From assembly GCA_033977485.1 (NCBI GenBank), contig CM066993.1:26278001-26342000 (forward strand): a DNA stretch of 64,000 nucleotides, given 5' to 3'. This document shows, in pieces, positions 19,761-30,358 of this stretch; the first letter of the stretch is position 1, and the number at the start of each line of letters is the position of its first letter. Source of the DNA: Hydrangea macrophylla (taxonomy: Eukaryota; Streptophyta; Magnoliopsida; Cornales; Hydrangeaceae). The notes beneath the pieces were generated by a model. That model made no database searches and had not been told where the DNA came from. It saw only the letters and a list, made by a program, of their open reading frames with translations. The position numbers and the translations under genes were made by a program.

Positions 19761-21382
19761 CGATAAGCGGGGGCATTTGTAAAATAGAATTGAGCTAAAA
19801 GAAGAAAATATACTGATTTAGTTTACACCTCCCTAACATATCTGAGAGTTGTGTTATAATGCCAACTTTTAGACAATGTGACGAATATATGATAAGTTGT
19901 GTTGTTTTAGATGTTGTTATGTGCAAATATGCTGCTGTGTTGTGTGCAAAAATGAATAACAGGATAAAGGGAAAGCTTGGTTATTAGTTGGGAAATTCAA
20001 AGATGAAAAGTGGAGTTCGAGCTATCGAAGAAGGTTCAAGCGATTGAGCTTTCGATCGATCGAATCTAGTTCAAGCGCTTGAGTAATTCAAGGTTCAAGC
20101 GATCGAGTGAAGTTTGATCAATCGAACATTCTTTTATCATAAACTTACGTGCACACAGCAGATGTATTGTACTCAACCCTAGCCTTAGGTTTTAGTATAA
20201 ATATTGGTTATGAACACGTCCCAAGGGATGCCCAACATTCTATTTTATAGTTTATAGATAGATAGAGAGTTCTTGTTTGTTTTGTAGGTTTCAAAGTTAA
20301 TATTGGTTTTATTGGATATTTCAGCAAAGACAATGTTAATACAACATTCCAGGTTCATTTACATTGGGTTACTTACATTCTGCTTGTAGTTTATATAGCT
20401 TTAATCTGTTCTGAACAAAAGTTTTCATAGTAGTAGTAATAAATCACTAGTTTTCATAGTTTGCATGTTTAAAACCAACCAAACCAACCTTAATGAACTT
20501 TCATATAAAAAACAAATTTGCAACACTCCAGACAATGTCTGAGTAGTCCCAAAGTTAGGAGATCATGTTGAAATAGTGATCTCCAGCCTCCACCATGCAC
20601 TAGAATAAAACATGCGTTTGATCGATCGAAGTTAGTTCGATCAATCCAACCATAGATATAGTCAAGCGATCGAAGACATTTCGATCGATTGAGAGATGAT
20701 GATGCTCGATCGATCAAAGGCGCTCGATGGATCGAACACTCAAAATCTTGAGATGGTCCTTTGCAGTATTCGTAAACTTTTGGTTTTTGAGATTTGTTAT
20801 CAAACTGTCCCCTTATGCTCAGTTTGTCAAAACAGTTTCTTAATTTTAAGCCTTAAGGCATTTTTTTCAATAATTTTGCAAACCACTTTGAATGCTAACA
20901 CCATTTAGAGTGCGAGTCTTGACTATTTTTTTGAACCGCCTTCCTGTATTTTTATATTAACTATGATGATATAGTCCCGGTCATAAAAGGACTATTGATT
21001 CTTTATCTTTAAAAAAATACAAAATACTATAGAGAGACATACTCTATAGAGCTTTAACGTAATCGCATGGTAGATGGCTAGGTCACTGTGGATTCGTGGG
21101 ATCCCAACGCTTCCCTTTTATAAAGATAAATCATTTTTACTATCGCTTTAGTTAATTAGTTGATCATTTGTTTAGATTAGTTGCTTTATTTCAATAGTTG
21201 TTAGTCGTGGAAATTTGTGTTCTACACCCTTTTAAAACATTGAATTTTTTTTTTGTGTATAATCCAAGTATCTAGCTTATAACCTTCTCCGTGGGATCGA
21301 CGTGGTCTTATCCAATACTATTTGCATGTCTACCTACACTTGGGTATTGCACACAAGAGCACACAAATAAATTTTTGTGTCA
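19761..21382 (+). repeat. AthG 5' LTR (about 1.6 kb)
   Basis: The right end is just before the primer site (...TGTGTCA). The left end is estimated from where GagC LTR similarity stops. The LTR contains many ATCGAT-type words in two clusters (20030-20125 and 20610-20740), such as CGATCGATCGAA and TCGATCGATTGAG. No second copy is in the window, so divergence cannot be measured. Confidence 0.65.
20196..20203 (+). promoter_or_regulatory. TATA box of the AthG LTR
   Basis: TATAAATA occurs about 435 bp into the LTR, in the context TTTAGTATAAATATTGG. The transcript would begin near 20230. Confidence 0.55.
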
Positions 21383-21388
21383 AGTTTT

Positions 21389-21406
21389 TGGCGCCGTTGC
21401 CGGGGA
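21389..21406 (+). promoter_or_regulatory. AthG primer-binding site, tRNA-Asp
   Basis: TGGCGCCGTTGCCGGGGA is an exact complement to the 3' end of plant tRNA-Asp as I recall it, and is the standard primer site of Athila elements. Confidence 0.9.
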
Positions 21407-21512
21407 AGGCAACCAACTATTACTTAGATTACCTCGACCTTTCTTCATCTATTTCTGTTTTTCTTTTTCTTTTCTCTTTAGGTTTAAAAATCTTTTTAGG
21501 CTTTTTCCTTTC

Positions 21513-21975
21513 ATGTCTGATAATTCTATTGAAGGAATTTACAGAAATCCATTCTACTTATCTGATTCCTCTAATTCAATCAACCCCGTTGCCACACCTA
21601 TAGATTCAATGGGTGACAATCAAAGTGAAAATGGTGAGAATGTGGTTGTACCTATTGATGGTTCGTTGCATTCTTTGTGCAATCTAATGCAACCCGAACA
21701 CGCACCTACACCTTCTTGTATCCTCATTCCACCCCATACGGGCGAATTCCAATTTTGTAACAGGATGATTCAAATCTTTCAATCCTTTCATGGAATGGAG
21801 AGAGAGAAGGCATATCTACATGTCAAGGATTTTGATGATATTTGTAAAACATTTGCCCAAAACCGTCCTGTAGATGTGACACGCTTTATGTTATTTCCCT
21901 TCACTCTGAAGGATAAAGCAAAAGCATGGTTGCTTACCTTCAAACCCAACTCTATCTTCACCTGGCATGCGATGA
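21513..21975 (+). pseudogene. AthG gag, N-terminal part, interrupted by TatD
   Basis: From ATG 21513 the frame encodes a Ser/Asn-rich N-terminus, then the Athila gag domain with GEFQFCNRMIQIFQSF, KAYLHVKDFDDICKTF and DKAKAWLLTFKPNSIFTWHAM. It stops being gag at 21975, where the TatD LTR begins after the target sequence GATGA. The remaining gag lies 21 kb away, from 43051. The 154 codons present here are free of stops. Confidence 0.85.
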
Positions 21976-24203
21976 TGTGGATACCGGGATTCCACCGCTT
22001 CTCTCTTGTTTGAGATTGTTTTGAAATTGATTTGAATCAAGGAAAGAAAACGAAAGGTCTGTTGAAAACAGATACAGAGTCGCCACTTGGTCTTTAAGGA
22101 ACCAAGAAACCTAATTTTGACTCACCCAAGCGGATAAGGGCACCGGCCCTTCATAACCAAAGAACTTGGTTCGGGGTTTTGGTACGAGAGAGGAAGGAGC
22201 CTTTGTCGCGACTAAAACACCCTCAACTCGCCCCGTCTTTCGACGGGCCTCAATTAGCATCCAAATAATCATCTTATACTATGTATGGTTCGACAAATAA
22301 TACTATGATAGTATATTACATCACATAAGGAGATTTGAAATTGGAAGATCAAAATATAAGATATCATTCATAAGATCTAGGCCAAATATCATGCAATGTA
22401 AAGTGAAAGATCACACAAATAAACCTAGGAAAGATCGTCTAATCATGTATCAAATAATCAAGACTTCCTAATCTAAAGGAGGACATGAATTGTTATTGAA
22501 ACAAATAAGCAAAGAAATCAAAATATGCTTAGCAAGGCTAGAATGATGCATGTTAATCTTTGAGAAAAGAAGATCTCTCAATCCCCGGGACGGATGAGAA
22601 AGGATGATTAGATCAAAGGGGAAGCATGAATATGTGATCAAGTTCATTCCTTATAATCTTCTTGGATTAAGAGTTACAAAAACCCCAAATCTTGCATGAA
22701 TGCAATGTATGTATCTAAAATGTGCAAAGGTTGTAGTGTGTCTTGTGTACATGGATTTCTAGAATGACTTAGAAGTCTAAAATGTGCATGAATGAAGGGA
22801 TTAAATCAACATGGGATATATACAAATGTAGTATGAACTACTTCCTAAGATGTGAGCTAATTTGGAATGCATATGAGCATCAAATCAAAGAATAAAAGTT
22901 GAAATGTGCTTGCTGTGAATAGTGGACAGACTGCATGTGTTACTTTGCAACATTATAATGGGAGGTCAAACGTGCCTAGAAAAATGTGAAAAAAACCTGA
23001 GATCATTCTAATTGTGTCTAGAAAATAACCCAAAAAGCCAAACATCAATAGCTATCACAGATTAAAAGAAAAAAATCAGAATGTACACATGACTCAGAAA
23101 GAAAAGCTGTACTGTTGACTGATTTTGTATGATTTTTCATAAATCAAAGAAAAGGTTTATGATGACCCATTATATACCAAAAGTTTCCTACGACACCCAA
23201 GTTTTATAAAAAAAATAGAAAAGATATATGTACAGTGATGAAAATATCCAGAATAAGTGCAAGAAGTTGGGTGAACATTCTGTGAGAACAGAGGCAGATT
23301 ATGAATATGAACTTCTTACATCCAAAACAAATACTTTCACATCTCTATAATTGATGGGAAAAATTAGGGACGAACTATGATGTATTAGGAAGGTTTTACA
23401 AGTGGTTTCATCATCATAACTTGAGTATTTAATTCAAAACAAATCTTTGAATCTGAACAGCTCACTGTTTTGGGTCATGGTTTTGGAAATTTTAGGGAAA
23501 ACAAAGTTTTGTTTCTTGAAACCAAATTAGAGGGATTGAGAGGGGTTTTGAAATAGATGTTTTGAAAACATATTTTCAACACTCAATAAGGTTTATGACC
23601 ACTTAGAATACCAACATCAAACTCATCATTAAGAATCTCCAAGATTGTTGGAGAGATTTATTTTTATTTTTAAACATAACTTCAATACATTTCAAGAATA
23701 CCTTGGAAGTATTGAGGTTATGATCATCATCTATCAAACATGTTTTTGAGGTCAAGAGCTACTATCCATAAGGATTCACTCACCCCAAACTTCATGTCAT
23801 CACTTAGATGATGATGAACTAGTAAGTAAATAAAGAAAAGAAAAAGAAATGAGATAAGGAGAGATGAACATATATATAATCAAAGCAAGTAAATAGTAAT
23901 CAATAGATGATAATCAATGTGATTTTGGACTTGTAGCTTGGTGTTTCACTCATAGATTTTGACATTTGGACATGGAAGTAGCTTCCTAACTCAAGAATGC
24001 TCAAGAATGGTGATTGGGGGTGTTTGGAATGTGAAGTATATAGAAGGATAGTGGAAGAAAACAAGATTAAAACTCACTTTGTTTATGGAAAATCAATGGG
24101 AGATGCTCCCTTTCTCTCTTCTAAACCTATCTCTATCTCTTTTCTTCTCTACAACTTTTCAAGCTTTTCACTTGGCCCCCCCAAAATGAAGAGCAATGGG
24201 GGG

Positions 24204-24211
24204 TTTAAATA
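24204..24211 (-). promoter_or_regulatory. TATA box of TatD 3' LTR
   Basis: The minus strand reads CCTATTTAAACC. The equivalent in the 5' LTR, the copy that would drive the element, is at 41975-41968. Confidence 0.6.
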
Positions 24212-24354
24212 GGCCAATTTGGGGTGGTTTTGGGGTTTTAGAAGTACTCCCATTGGTCCCAAACAACTGTGAACATAAAACTATGTCGTTTTGGCTTTCA
24301 ATTAATCAAATTGGACCCCCAAAAAAATTACAAAAATGGACTCTGCGAGGTTTG

Positions 24355-24395
24355 AGTGCCGCGGCGGCACTGGGCCAGTGCCGCGGCGGCAGTGC
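24355..24395 (-). repeat. Tandem GC-rich palindromes in TatD U3 (3' LTR)
   Basis: AGTGCCGCGGCGGCACT is repeated twice, separated by GGGCC. Each copy is a near-perfect palindrome (AGTGCC/GGCACT) in an otherwise AT-rich region, about 145 bp upstream of the TATA box. In this LTR the second copy ends GGCAGT, breaking its palindrome; in the 5' LTR it ends GGCACT. Confidence 0.7.
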
Positions 24396-24910
24396 TCCTC
24401 AGAAGCCCAGAAAATTACGTTTAGGCCCCCAGAGGTTCCGGTATTCGCGAAAAGGCCCTATTTCGTCCGAAATTCACAGAAAATGCATACGAACTCCAAA
24501 TTGAGGTTGTGATATACCATTGGAAAGGTAATGGAGTCTACTTTACATAAAAAATAGTTCGGGGATAGGTCACTTTGAAAAGTTTCGCGGTATTCGCGAT
24601 AAAAGCTGATTTGATCGCCTTTTCCACCTTCGGAAATTCAAAATAAATTCGTTTTAAATCCAGGAATTATGTGCGATATACCGTTGGAAAGCTATTGACC
24701 TCTAGTATCCATGAAAAATATTTGAAAATTGTTTCGGTGCCCCGATTCCGAAGTCAAATCTTGGTCAAACTGGTCAAACTTGGGATTCCCGGGAAGTTCT
24801 GGGAACCTCTGGGAGCTCCCAGGAGCTGATGTTTTCACTCGATTTTCTTTTGGAACTTGTTTTAATACTTTTCTCATGATTTAAAATGATTCTGGTGAAT
24901 TCGGACGATT

Positions 24911-24989
24911 TCGGTCAAACTTGGTCAAACTTGGTCAAACCTGGTCAAACCTTGGTCAAACCTAGTCAAACCTTGGTCAAACCGGTCAA
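24911..24989 (-). promoter_or_regulatory. W-box-like cluster in TatD U3 (3' LTR)
   Basis: GGTCAAA or close variants occur eight times in 79 bases, with two more at 24772-24784. On the minus (sense) strand these read TTTGACC, which contains the WRKY-factor W-box core TTGAC(C/T). Spacing is about 10 bases, one helical turn. Confidence 0.55.
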
Positions 24990-25279
24990 CGGGGACTTTC
25001 CGGGAACTTCCGGGACTTCCGGGGGTCTCTGGGAGCTGACGATTTCTTCCGGTTTTATTTAAAAACTTATTTTATCACTTTTCTTACGACGTAGTATGTT
25101 TTCAGAACTTTGGGACCAAATCTGGGAGTTTTCGGGCTTTCAGGGGCATTTTGGTCATTCTGAGCATTCTGAGAGATAGAGCTGACTTCCGAGAGTCCTT
25201 TTGAGTCTTTTACGATCATTGTGAACCACCAAGCTATGGGTCTCCTAAATCTGATAGCCGACAAAATGGGGTGTCTACA

Positions 25280-25290
25280 GTTTGCCCCTC
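25280..25290 (-). promoter_or_regulatory. TatD polypurine tract
   Basis: GAGGGGCAAAC on the minus strand is immediately followed by the 3' LTR start TGTAGACACC. It would prime plus-strand DNA synthesis. Confidence 0.85.
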
Positions 25291-25337
25291 TTTGGCATGA
25301 ACTTGCGAGTCAACGCATGTCGCAAGCGAGTGCCAAA
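25291..25337 (-). repeat. Two-part hairpin abutting the TatD polypurine tract
   Basis: TTTGGCA (25291-25297) pairs with TGCCAAA (25331-25337), and inside it CTTGCGA (25302-25308) pairs with TCGCAAG (25320-25326). Both 7-bp stems are perfect. The structure touches the polypurine tract with no gap. Confidence 0.75.
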
Positions 25338-25440
25338 GTTTTGAAGAGACAGGACTTTTGGAGGCTATAGATTTAGAAAAAAAGCGTTGCAAAAGATGCA
25401 ATGATGCTGAGGCTAGTGCTGGTCGTGCTCTGCGTGAGCT

Positions 25441-25480
25441 GCCTACGTATCCCGAGAGGAATCAGACCAGGACGTAGTTC
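25441..25480 (-). repeat. Tat bulged double-hairpin motif, LTR-proximal copy
   Basis: In sense direction the outer stem is CUACGU/ACGUAG and the inner stem AUUCC/GGGAU with loop UCUC. The inner stem differs from the other copies (AUUCCC/GGGGAU, AUCCCC/GGGGGU) yet still pairs fully. It is about 150 bases upstream of the polypurine tract. Confidence 0.75.
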
Positions 25481-25802
25481 GGAGCTCAAAGGAATAAATC
25501 ACACATGCACATACACAACAATCAGGCGGATGCTATGCAATAAGAGTGATATGCAATGCATGGATGTGATATGAATTGTGTCATGAGTCCTATCATGTCT
25601 AGTGTTATGACCCTAGTATGAGCAAGTGCTGTGGGGTGTGCCACCCCGAGTGGGCTGGTGTTATGCTAGTGTTTGTGACTGTGATGACTCGGATAAGGAC
25701 ATCAAGGTTTAGAAGACTCTGGGTCTAGGGGCAAACTTCTGGACTTTAGGAAGTGTGCTTTGTAAGCAAAACGGATCAGACGCGGAGTCCTGACAGTTTG
25801 AG

Positions 25803-26190
25803 GAAACCAGAGTGAGAAAGCTCAAGAGCGACAAGTGAGAAAGCTCATAATAAGTGAAGAAGCTCATGATCTTGGATAAAGGAGTGAGGAAGCTCACGAT
25901 AAGTGAGAAAGCTCACGATAAGTGACAGGCAAGGAAGCTCACAATAATCAATAGGTAGGTGAGGGGGACTCATGATTTTGGACAAATGAGTGATGAAGCT
26001 CACAATAAGTAAGGAGCTCACGATGTGAGAAAGCTCATGATGAGTGAGGAAGCTCACAAGAATTGAGCGGTGAGGAAGCTCATGATTTTGGACAGAGGAG
26101 TTAGGAAGCTCACGACAAGTGAGGAAGCTTATAATTTTAGACGAAGGAGTGAGGAAGCTCACGATAATTGAGTTGGTGAGGAAGTTAATG
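25803..26190 (-). repeat. Short hairpin array, GTGAG...CTCAC units
   Basis: About 15 irregularly spaced copies (19-30 bp) of GTGAGGAAGCTCAC or near variants. The unit is an inverted repeat: GTGAG pairs with CTCAC around GAAG or AAAG. Long open frames on both strands here are a by-product of the repeat. Confidence 0.75.
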
Positions 26191-26417
26191 ATATTTGTTT
26201 GGACACGGGTCCTTGAATTGCGAATAGACAGTGCTTGCCCTGGGAATCGGGGTGATTTGACTGCGAGTGATTTTTTTAATCGCTGGCCGATCCATATGAT
26301 TACAAAGTTCGAAGAATTGGTTCGGACTTCTGTTATCTTCTGCTGAAGATTGTAGGGGACTCTCTGAGAATCTCTCTAAAATGATTGATAGATGTGGAAG
26401 TTCTACCCGAACCTAAA

Positions 26418-27019
26418 GGGTTTATAATGAAAGATTTGCCTCAATCTTGAGGGCTGGTGATGAAGGATTTGCCTCAATCTAGAGGGCTGGTGATGGAGGA
26501 TTTGCCTCAATCTAGAGGGCGGATGATGAAGGGTTTGCCTCAATCTAAAGGGCTGGTGATGAAGAATTTGCCTCAATCTAGAGGGCTGATGATGAAGAAT
26601 TTGCCTCAATCTAGAGGGCTGATGACGAAGGGTTTGCCTCAATCTAGAGGGCTGGTGATGAAGGATTTGCCTCAATTTAGAGGGCTGGTGATGGAGGATT
26701 TGCCTCAATCTAGAGGGCTGGCGATGAAGGGTTTGCCTCAATCTAGAGGGCGGATGGTGAAGGGTTTGCCTCAATCTCGAGGGCTGATGAAGAAGGATTT
26801 GCCTCAATCTAGAGGGCTGGTGATGAAGGATTTGCCTCAATCTAGAGGGCTGATGATGAAGGATTTGCCTCAATCTAGAGGGCTGGTGATGAAGGATTTG
26901 CCTCAATCTAGAGGGCAGGTGATGAAGGGTTTGCCTCAATCTAGAGGGCGGATGGTGAAGGGTTTGCCTCAATCTAGAGGGCTGATGAAGAAGGATTTGC
27001 CTCAATCTAGAGGGCGGGT
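26418..27019 (-). repeat. 33-bp minisatellite, about 18 copies
   Basis: The unit contains GATTTGCCTCAATCTAGAGG followed by GCTGGTGATGAAG. Because 33 is a multiple of three, both strands read as a periodic 11-residue peptide for 200 to 290 codons; I treat these as artefacts. Each unit carries CCTC...GAGG around the palindrome TCTAGA. Confidence 0.85.
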
Positions 27020-27029
27020 GAATGAACAA

Positions 27030-27261
27030 ATCGTGATGACGAGTCGATATTATGACTGTCATGGATTGCACTGACGATGTACGAATCGATATGACGAGTC
27101 GACAGTGAACTACTGTGACTATCCTAGATTGAACTGACGATGTACTAATCGAGAAGGCGAGTCGACAGTGAACTACTGTGACTATCCTAGATTGAACTGA
27201 CGATGTACGAATCGATATGACGAGTCGACAGTGAACTACTGTGACTGTCGTGGATTGAATC
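27030..27261 (-). repeat. 63-bp tandem repeat, three copies plus partials
   Basis: Units start at 27073, 27136 and 27199 with GACGATGTAC and contain GAGTCGACAGTGAACTACTG. ACAGT and ACTGT around GAACT form a 5-bp hairpin in every unit. Confidence 0.8.
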
Positions 27262-27539
27262 AATGGTTGGACTAACCTTGATTAGAAGAACTGTTGAATT
27301 GATATGCTTGCTGGGGATTGCATCTACTTGAGGGGGTGAAGTGACTCTGCTAGGGATGAATGTGGTTTCTTTTGTGGTCTTGGCTGAGATGGGCCACTGG
27401 AATGGATAATGCACTCTACTAGGAAGAAGGAAATACGCCCGTTGAATGGGAGTCAAGGTATCATTCTATTTGTGATGAGGGATACGGAGATGGTCTGCGG
27501 CAGTTAAGGTTTTGATTTTGAAGGAGGAGGGTGATCAAC

Positions 27540-28370
27540 TACCACTCATGGACTTATGTTGGATAAATGAAAGAAGATCATCAACAGCCACTCATGGACT
27601 TATGTTGCATGAGCGAAGGAAGACAGTCAACAGCCACTTTATGTTGCTAGGAGAAAGGAAGATCATCAACAGCCAGTTATGGACTTATGTTGCATGAAGA
27701 AAGACAAAAGATCAACAGCCACTCATGGACTTATGTTGCATGAAGAAAGACGAAAGATCAACAGCCACTCATGGACTTATGTTGCTAGGAAAAAGGAAGA
27801 TCATCAACAGCCGCTCATGGACTTATGTTGCATGAAAGATGAAAGATCAACAGCCACTCATGGACTTATGTTGCATGAAGAAAGACGAAAGATCAACAGC
27901 CACTCATGGACTTATGTTGCTAGGAGAAAGGAAGATCATCAACAGCCGCTCATGGACTTATGTTGCATGAAAGATGAAAGATCAACAGCCACTCATGGAC
28001 TTATGTTGCTCGGATGAAAGAAGATCATCAACAGCCACTCATGGACTTATGTTGCATGAAAGATGAAAGATCAACAGCCACTCATGGACTTATGTTGCTT
28101 GGAGAAATGAAGATCATCAACAGCCGCTCATGGACTTATGTTGCATGAAAGATGAAAGATCAACAGCCACTCATGGACTTATGTTGCTTGGAGAAATGAA
28201 GATCATCAACAGCCACTCATGGACTTATGTTGCATGAAGAAATAAGATCAACAGCCACTCATGGACTTATGTTGCTTGGAGAAATGAAGATCATCAACAG
28301 CCACTCATGGACTTATGTTGTATGAAGAAATATGAAAGATCGACAGCCACTCATGGACTTATGTTGCTAG
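27540..28370 (-). repeat. About 45-bp tandem repeat, roughly 18 copies
   Basis: The core CAGCCACTCATGGACTTATG recurs with unit lengths of about 42-50 bases. Two variants alternate over much of the array (TTGCATGAAAGATGAAAGAT and TTGCTAGGAGAAAGGAAGAT), giving a higher-order period near 90. TGTTG and CAACA flank the variable part and can pair. One unit near 27635 has a deletion. Confidence 0.82.
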
Positions 28371-28887
28371 AAGATAATGGTTAACTTTTGGCAGTTTGGA
28401 AAGGGATGAAATCTTCCCCAAGTTTTGACGCTTCTTACGCTGACGCCTTGACCAGTGCAGTAATGGTGTTTGGTACTCCTGCTTGTATTGGCATGCTCTT
28501 TATAACTTGATTTGAAAATTTTATTAGTCACTTTTGATTTACACATTTGAGACTACAACAGACTCAAAAACTTGACAGACATTGACGCACGAGGACGACA
28601 CATTTGACACCAAAATGAAACAAGGTCGACTTGCCAAAACTTAATGTGCTTTTGTCATAAATGATGTACCATTTCTCTTTTGTGTTTACTTCTCTCCTTA
28701 ACGTGGCATCACTTTGATGGTGAATCTTATTTTTGAAAATTCCTCCCTACTGATCTAATCAATTTCTTTGCTTCTCTCAAGATGTGCTTTGAATTAGTGC
28801 CTTAGCTTATGGAATGAAAGACGCTCCATTTCCATCTGTTCAAGACAATGTTCTTGAAGGCTTACCATTGGTGTATAGGGATCAGGT
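28371..28887. other. TatD spacer; no gene seen
   Basis: This unique-looking sequence lies between the 45-bp array and the polypurine-like inverted repeats. I find no conserved frame, repeat or motif in it. Confidence 0.4.
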
Positions 28888-29089
28888 GGCAAACGAAGTT
28901 TGCCCCTAGTTTGAAGGGCATGAAGTGGGATCGGTAGGCAAACGAGGCAAATGACCGAAGTTTGCCCCTAGTTTGGAGGAAGGTTCACTGGAGGTTTTGG
29001 GCAAACGAGGTAGGTGACCGAAGTTTGCCCCTTGTGTGAAGGGTAGATAGTAAAAGTCAGGCAAACGAGGCGGGTAGCCGAAGTTTGCC
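28888..29089 (-). repeat. Four inverted repeats carrying polypurine-tract-like sequence
   Basis: Copies at 28888-28904, 28937-28966, 28999-29030 and 29060-29089 pair GGCAAAC (or GGGCAAAC) with GTTTGCC (or GTTTGCCC), each followed by CCT. Loops are GAA in the first and 16 nt of the form GAGG...CCGAA in the others. On the sense strand every copy shows AGGGGCAAAC, like the true tract at 25290-25280. The same motif occurs three times in TatA. Confidence 0.78.
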
Positions 29090-29164
29090 CCTAGTGTGGA
29101 AGGTGATTTTCTGGTTTGAGGCATGGACCGTGACTTTAATCTCTCAAATGCTCATAACTTTTGC

Positions 29165-29273
29165 CTAGGCACCAGTGAGGTGACCTAGCAAGCTCTTTTC
29201 TCTCTTTTGTTATTGCTCACCTTGGATTTAACTCTAATTTTTGCCTAGGCGTCCTTTCGGATTTTCGACCTAG
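29165..29273 (-). repeat. Two copies of a CUAGG/CCUAG hairpin
   Basis: At 29165-29188 the outer stem CTAGG/CCTAG encloses CACC/GGTG. At 29245-29273 the same outer stem encloses TCC/GGA around TTTC, which on the sense strand is a GAAA tetraloop. A third copy is at 30098-30126. Flanking AGCUUGCUAGG or GGCUCGCUAGG and GCAAAA in sense are also shared. Confidence 0.7.
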
Positions 29274-29308
29274 CGAGCCATCCTTCTTTTTTTCTTTTTC
29301 GAAAGTCT

Positions 29309-29653
29309 GCCTACGTACCCCCAAGTGGGGATCAGGTCCAACGTAGTTCGGGCATGGTTGGGAAGAAGCGGGTTGATTTTTGGGTAGGTGGGGTGACTGA
29401 ACCGATGCGGTTGCCTACGTATCCCCGAGTGGGAATTAGGTCGAGCGTAGTTCAAGGCAAGGCTTGAAAGCAAAGGTTATTTTGTTGGTGGAGCGACCGA
29501 ACCGATGTGGTTGCCTACGTATCCCCGAGCGGGAATCAGGTCGAGCGTAGTTCAAGGCAAGGCTTGAAAGCAAAGGTTATTTTGTTGGTGGAGCGACCGA
29601 ACCGATGTGGTTGCCTACGTATCCCCGAGCGGGAATCAGGTCGAGCGTAGTTC
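29309..29653 (-). repeat. Four copies of the Tat bulged double-hairpin motif
   Basis: Copies lie at 29309-29349, 29413-29453, 29513-29553 and 29613-29653; the last three form a 100-bp tandem array. Outer stems are CUACGU/ACGUAG or CUACG/CGUAG, and inner stems AUCCCC/GGGGGU or UUCCC/GGGGA with loops ACUU, ACUC or GCUC. The bulge keeps ACCUGA or ACCUAA. Confidence 0.8.
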
Positions 29654-30353
29654 AAGGCATGGCTTGAAACAAGGGGTTTGAGGTATGAGGGTTTTTCAAA
29701 CCAATCGTCAAAGAAGTTCAAACTTGAGCCACTTGTGGTAGCATTGAATAAAAGAATTCAGTTTCAATCTCCCTTTCTTTTCTTTTTCTTTTTCTTTTTG
29801 TTTTGTTTTGAGGATTGATCCTTTTCACTTTCGCCTAGCCAGTCAATTTTGCTTTTTAATGTAGTCGATTCTTGTGAGATCTTTCAATCGCAATCTCAGA
29901 ATTCCAGAATGTGCATGTCAGCTCTCGGAATTTATTTGTGGTCATTCCGTGCCTTTTGAAACGTGGTCTTGGCACGTTCTTAAGATGTATCTTGAAGCGT
30001 ATGATTATCTCATTTGTTTCATCAAAATTTCTCCAACATTTTGACTGGCTAGGGTCAGATTTTGGAAATCAACACCTTTTTCAGCTCTAACTTTTGCCTA
30101 GGTGCCCTTTCGGGTTTTCAACCTAGCGAGCTTTTTCTTTTCTTTTCTTTTCTTTTTTTTATTTTTTTTTCTTTTTTTTGTGAAAGTGGAGATGAAACTC
30201 ACTGGAATGTTTGGCTACCATCAAGGGCTAAGTTTGCATTGCTTTCAATCGGACAGATTGTGTGGCTCCCAATTGAATTGGGCTTAAGGCTTCGAAATGG
30301 TGGGAAAGGGTGTTGGGCAAGCCCCAAGTCAGTTCCAAGTATGTCTTTTCAAG
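29654..30353. other. TatD spacer up to the ChrE insertion
   Basis: T-rich tracts (29770-29815 and 30130-30180) flank otherwise unremarkable sequence. It includes the third CUAGG/CCUAG hairpin at 30098-30126, with CCC/GGG around TTTC (sense GAAA loop). No coding frame is supported. It ends at the ChrE target site ATTGA (30354-30358). Confidence 0.5.
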
Positions 30354-30358
30354 ATTGA

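Larger units (their letters stand above)
21976..25279 (-). repeat. TatD 3' LTR (3304 bp)
   Basis: Ends are TGTGGATACC at the left and GTGTCTACA at the right of the plus strand; both LTR copies share the ends exactly. A TATA box (24204-24211), GC-rich palindromes (24355-24395) and a W-box-like cluster (24911-24989) are described separately. Between 24480 and 24730 a short module containing GATATACCNTTGGAAAG occurs twice, at 24510 and 24676. Open frames in it are not conserved genes. Confidence 0.93.

Noticed and set aside
26403..27263. Long open frames on both strands (286 and 205 codons) over the 33-bp repeat
   Set aside because: A repeat unit divisible by three keeps any frame open once one unit lacks a stop; both strands are open at once and the peptide is a simple 11-residue period.
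27679..28017. 112-codon frame in the 45-bp array
   Set aside because: Explained by the tandem repeat; no match to a protein motif and other registers of the array contain stops.
25803..28370. CRISPR-like appearance of short repeats with spacers
   Set aside because: Repeats are contiguous or drift in unit length without unique spacers of constant size, and the context is a plant retrotransposon.
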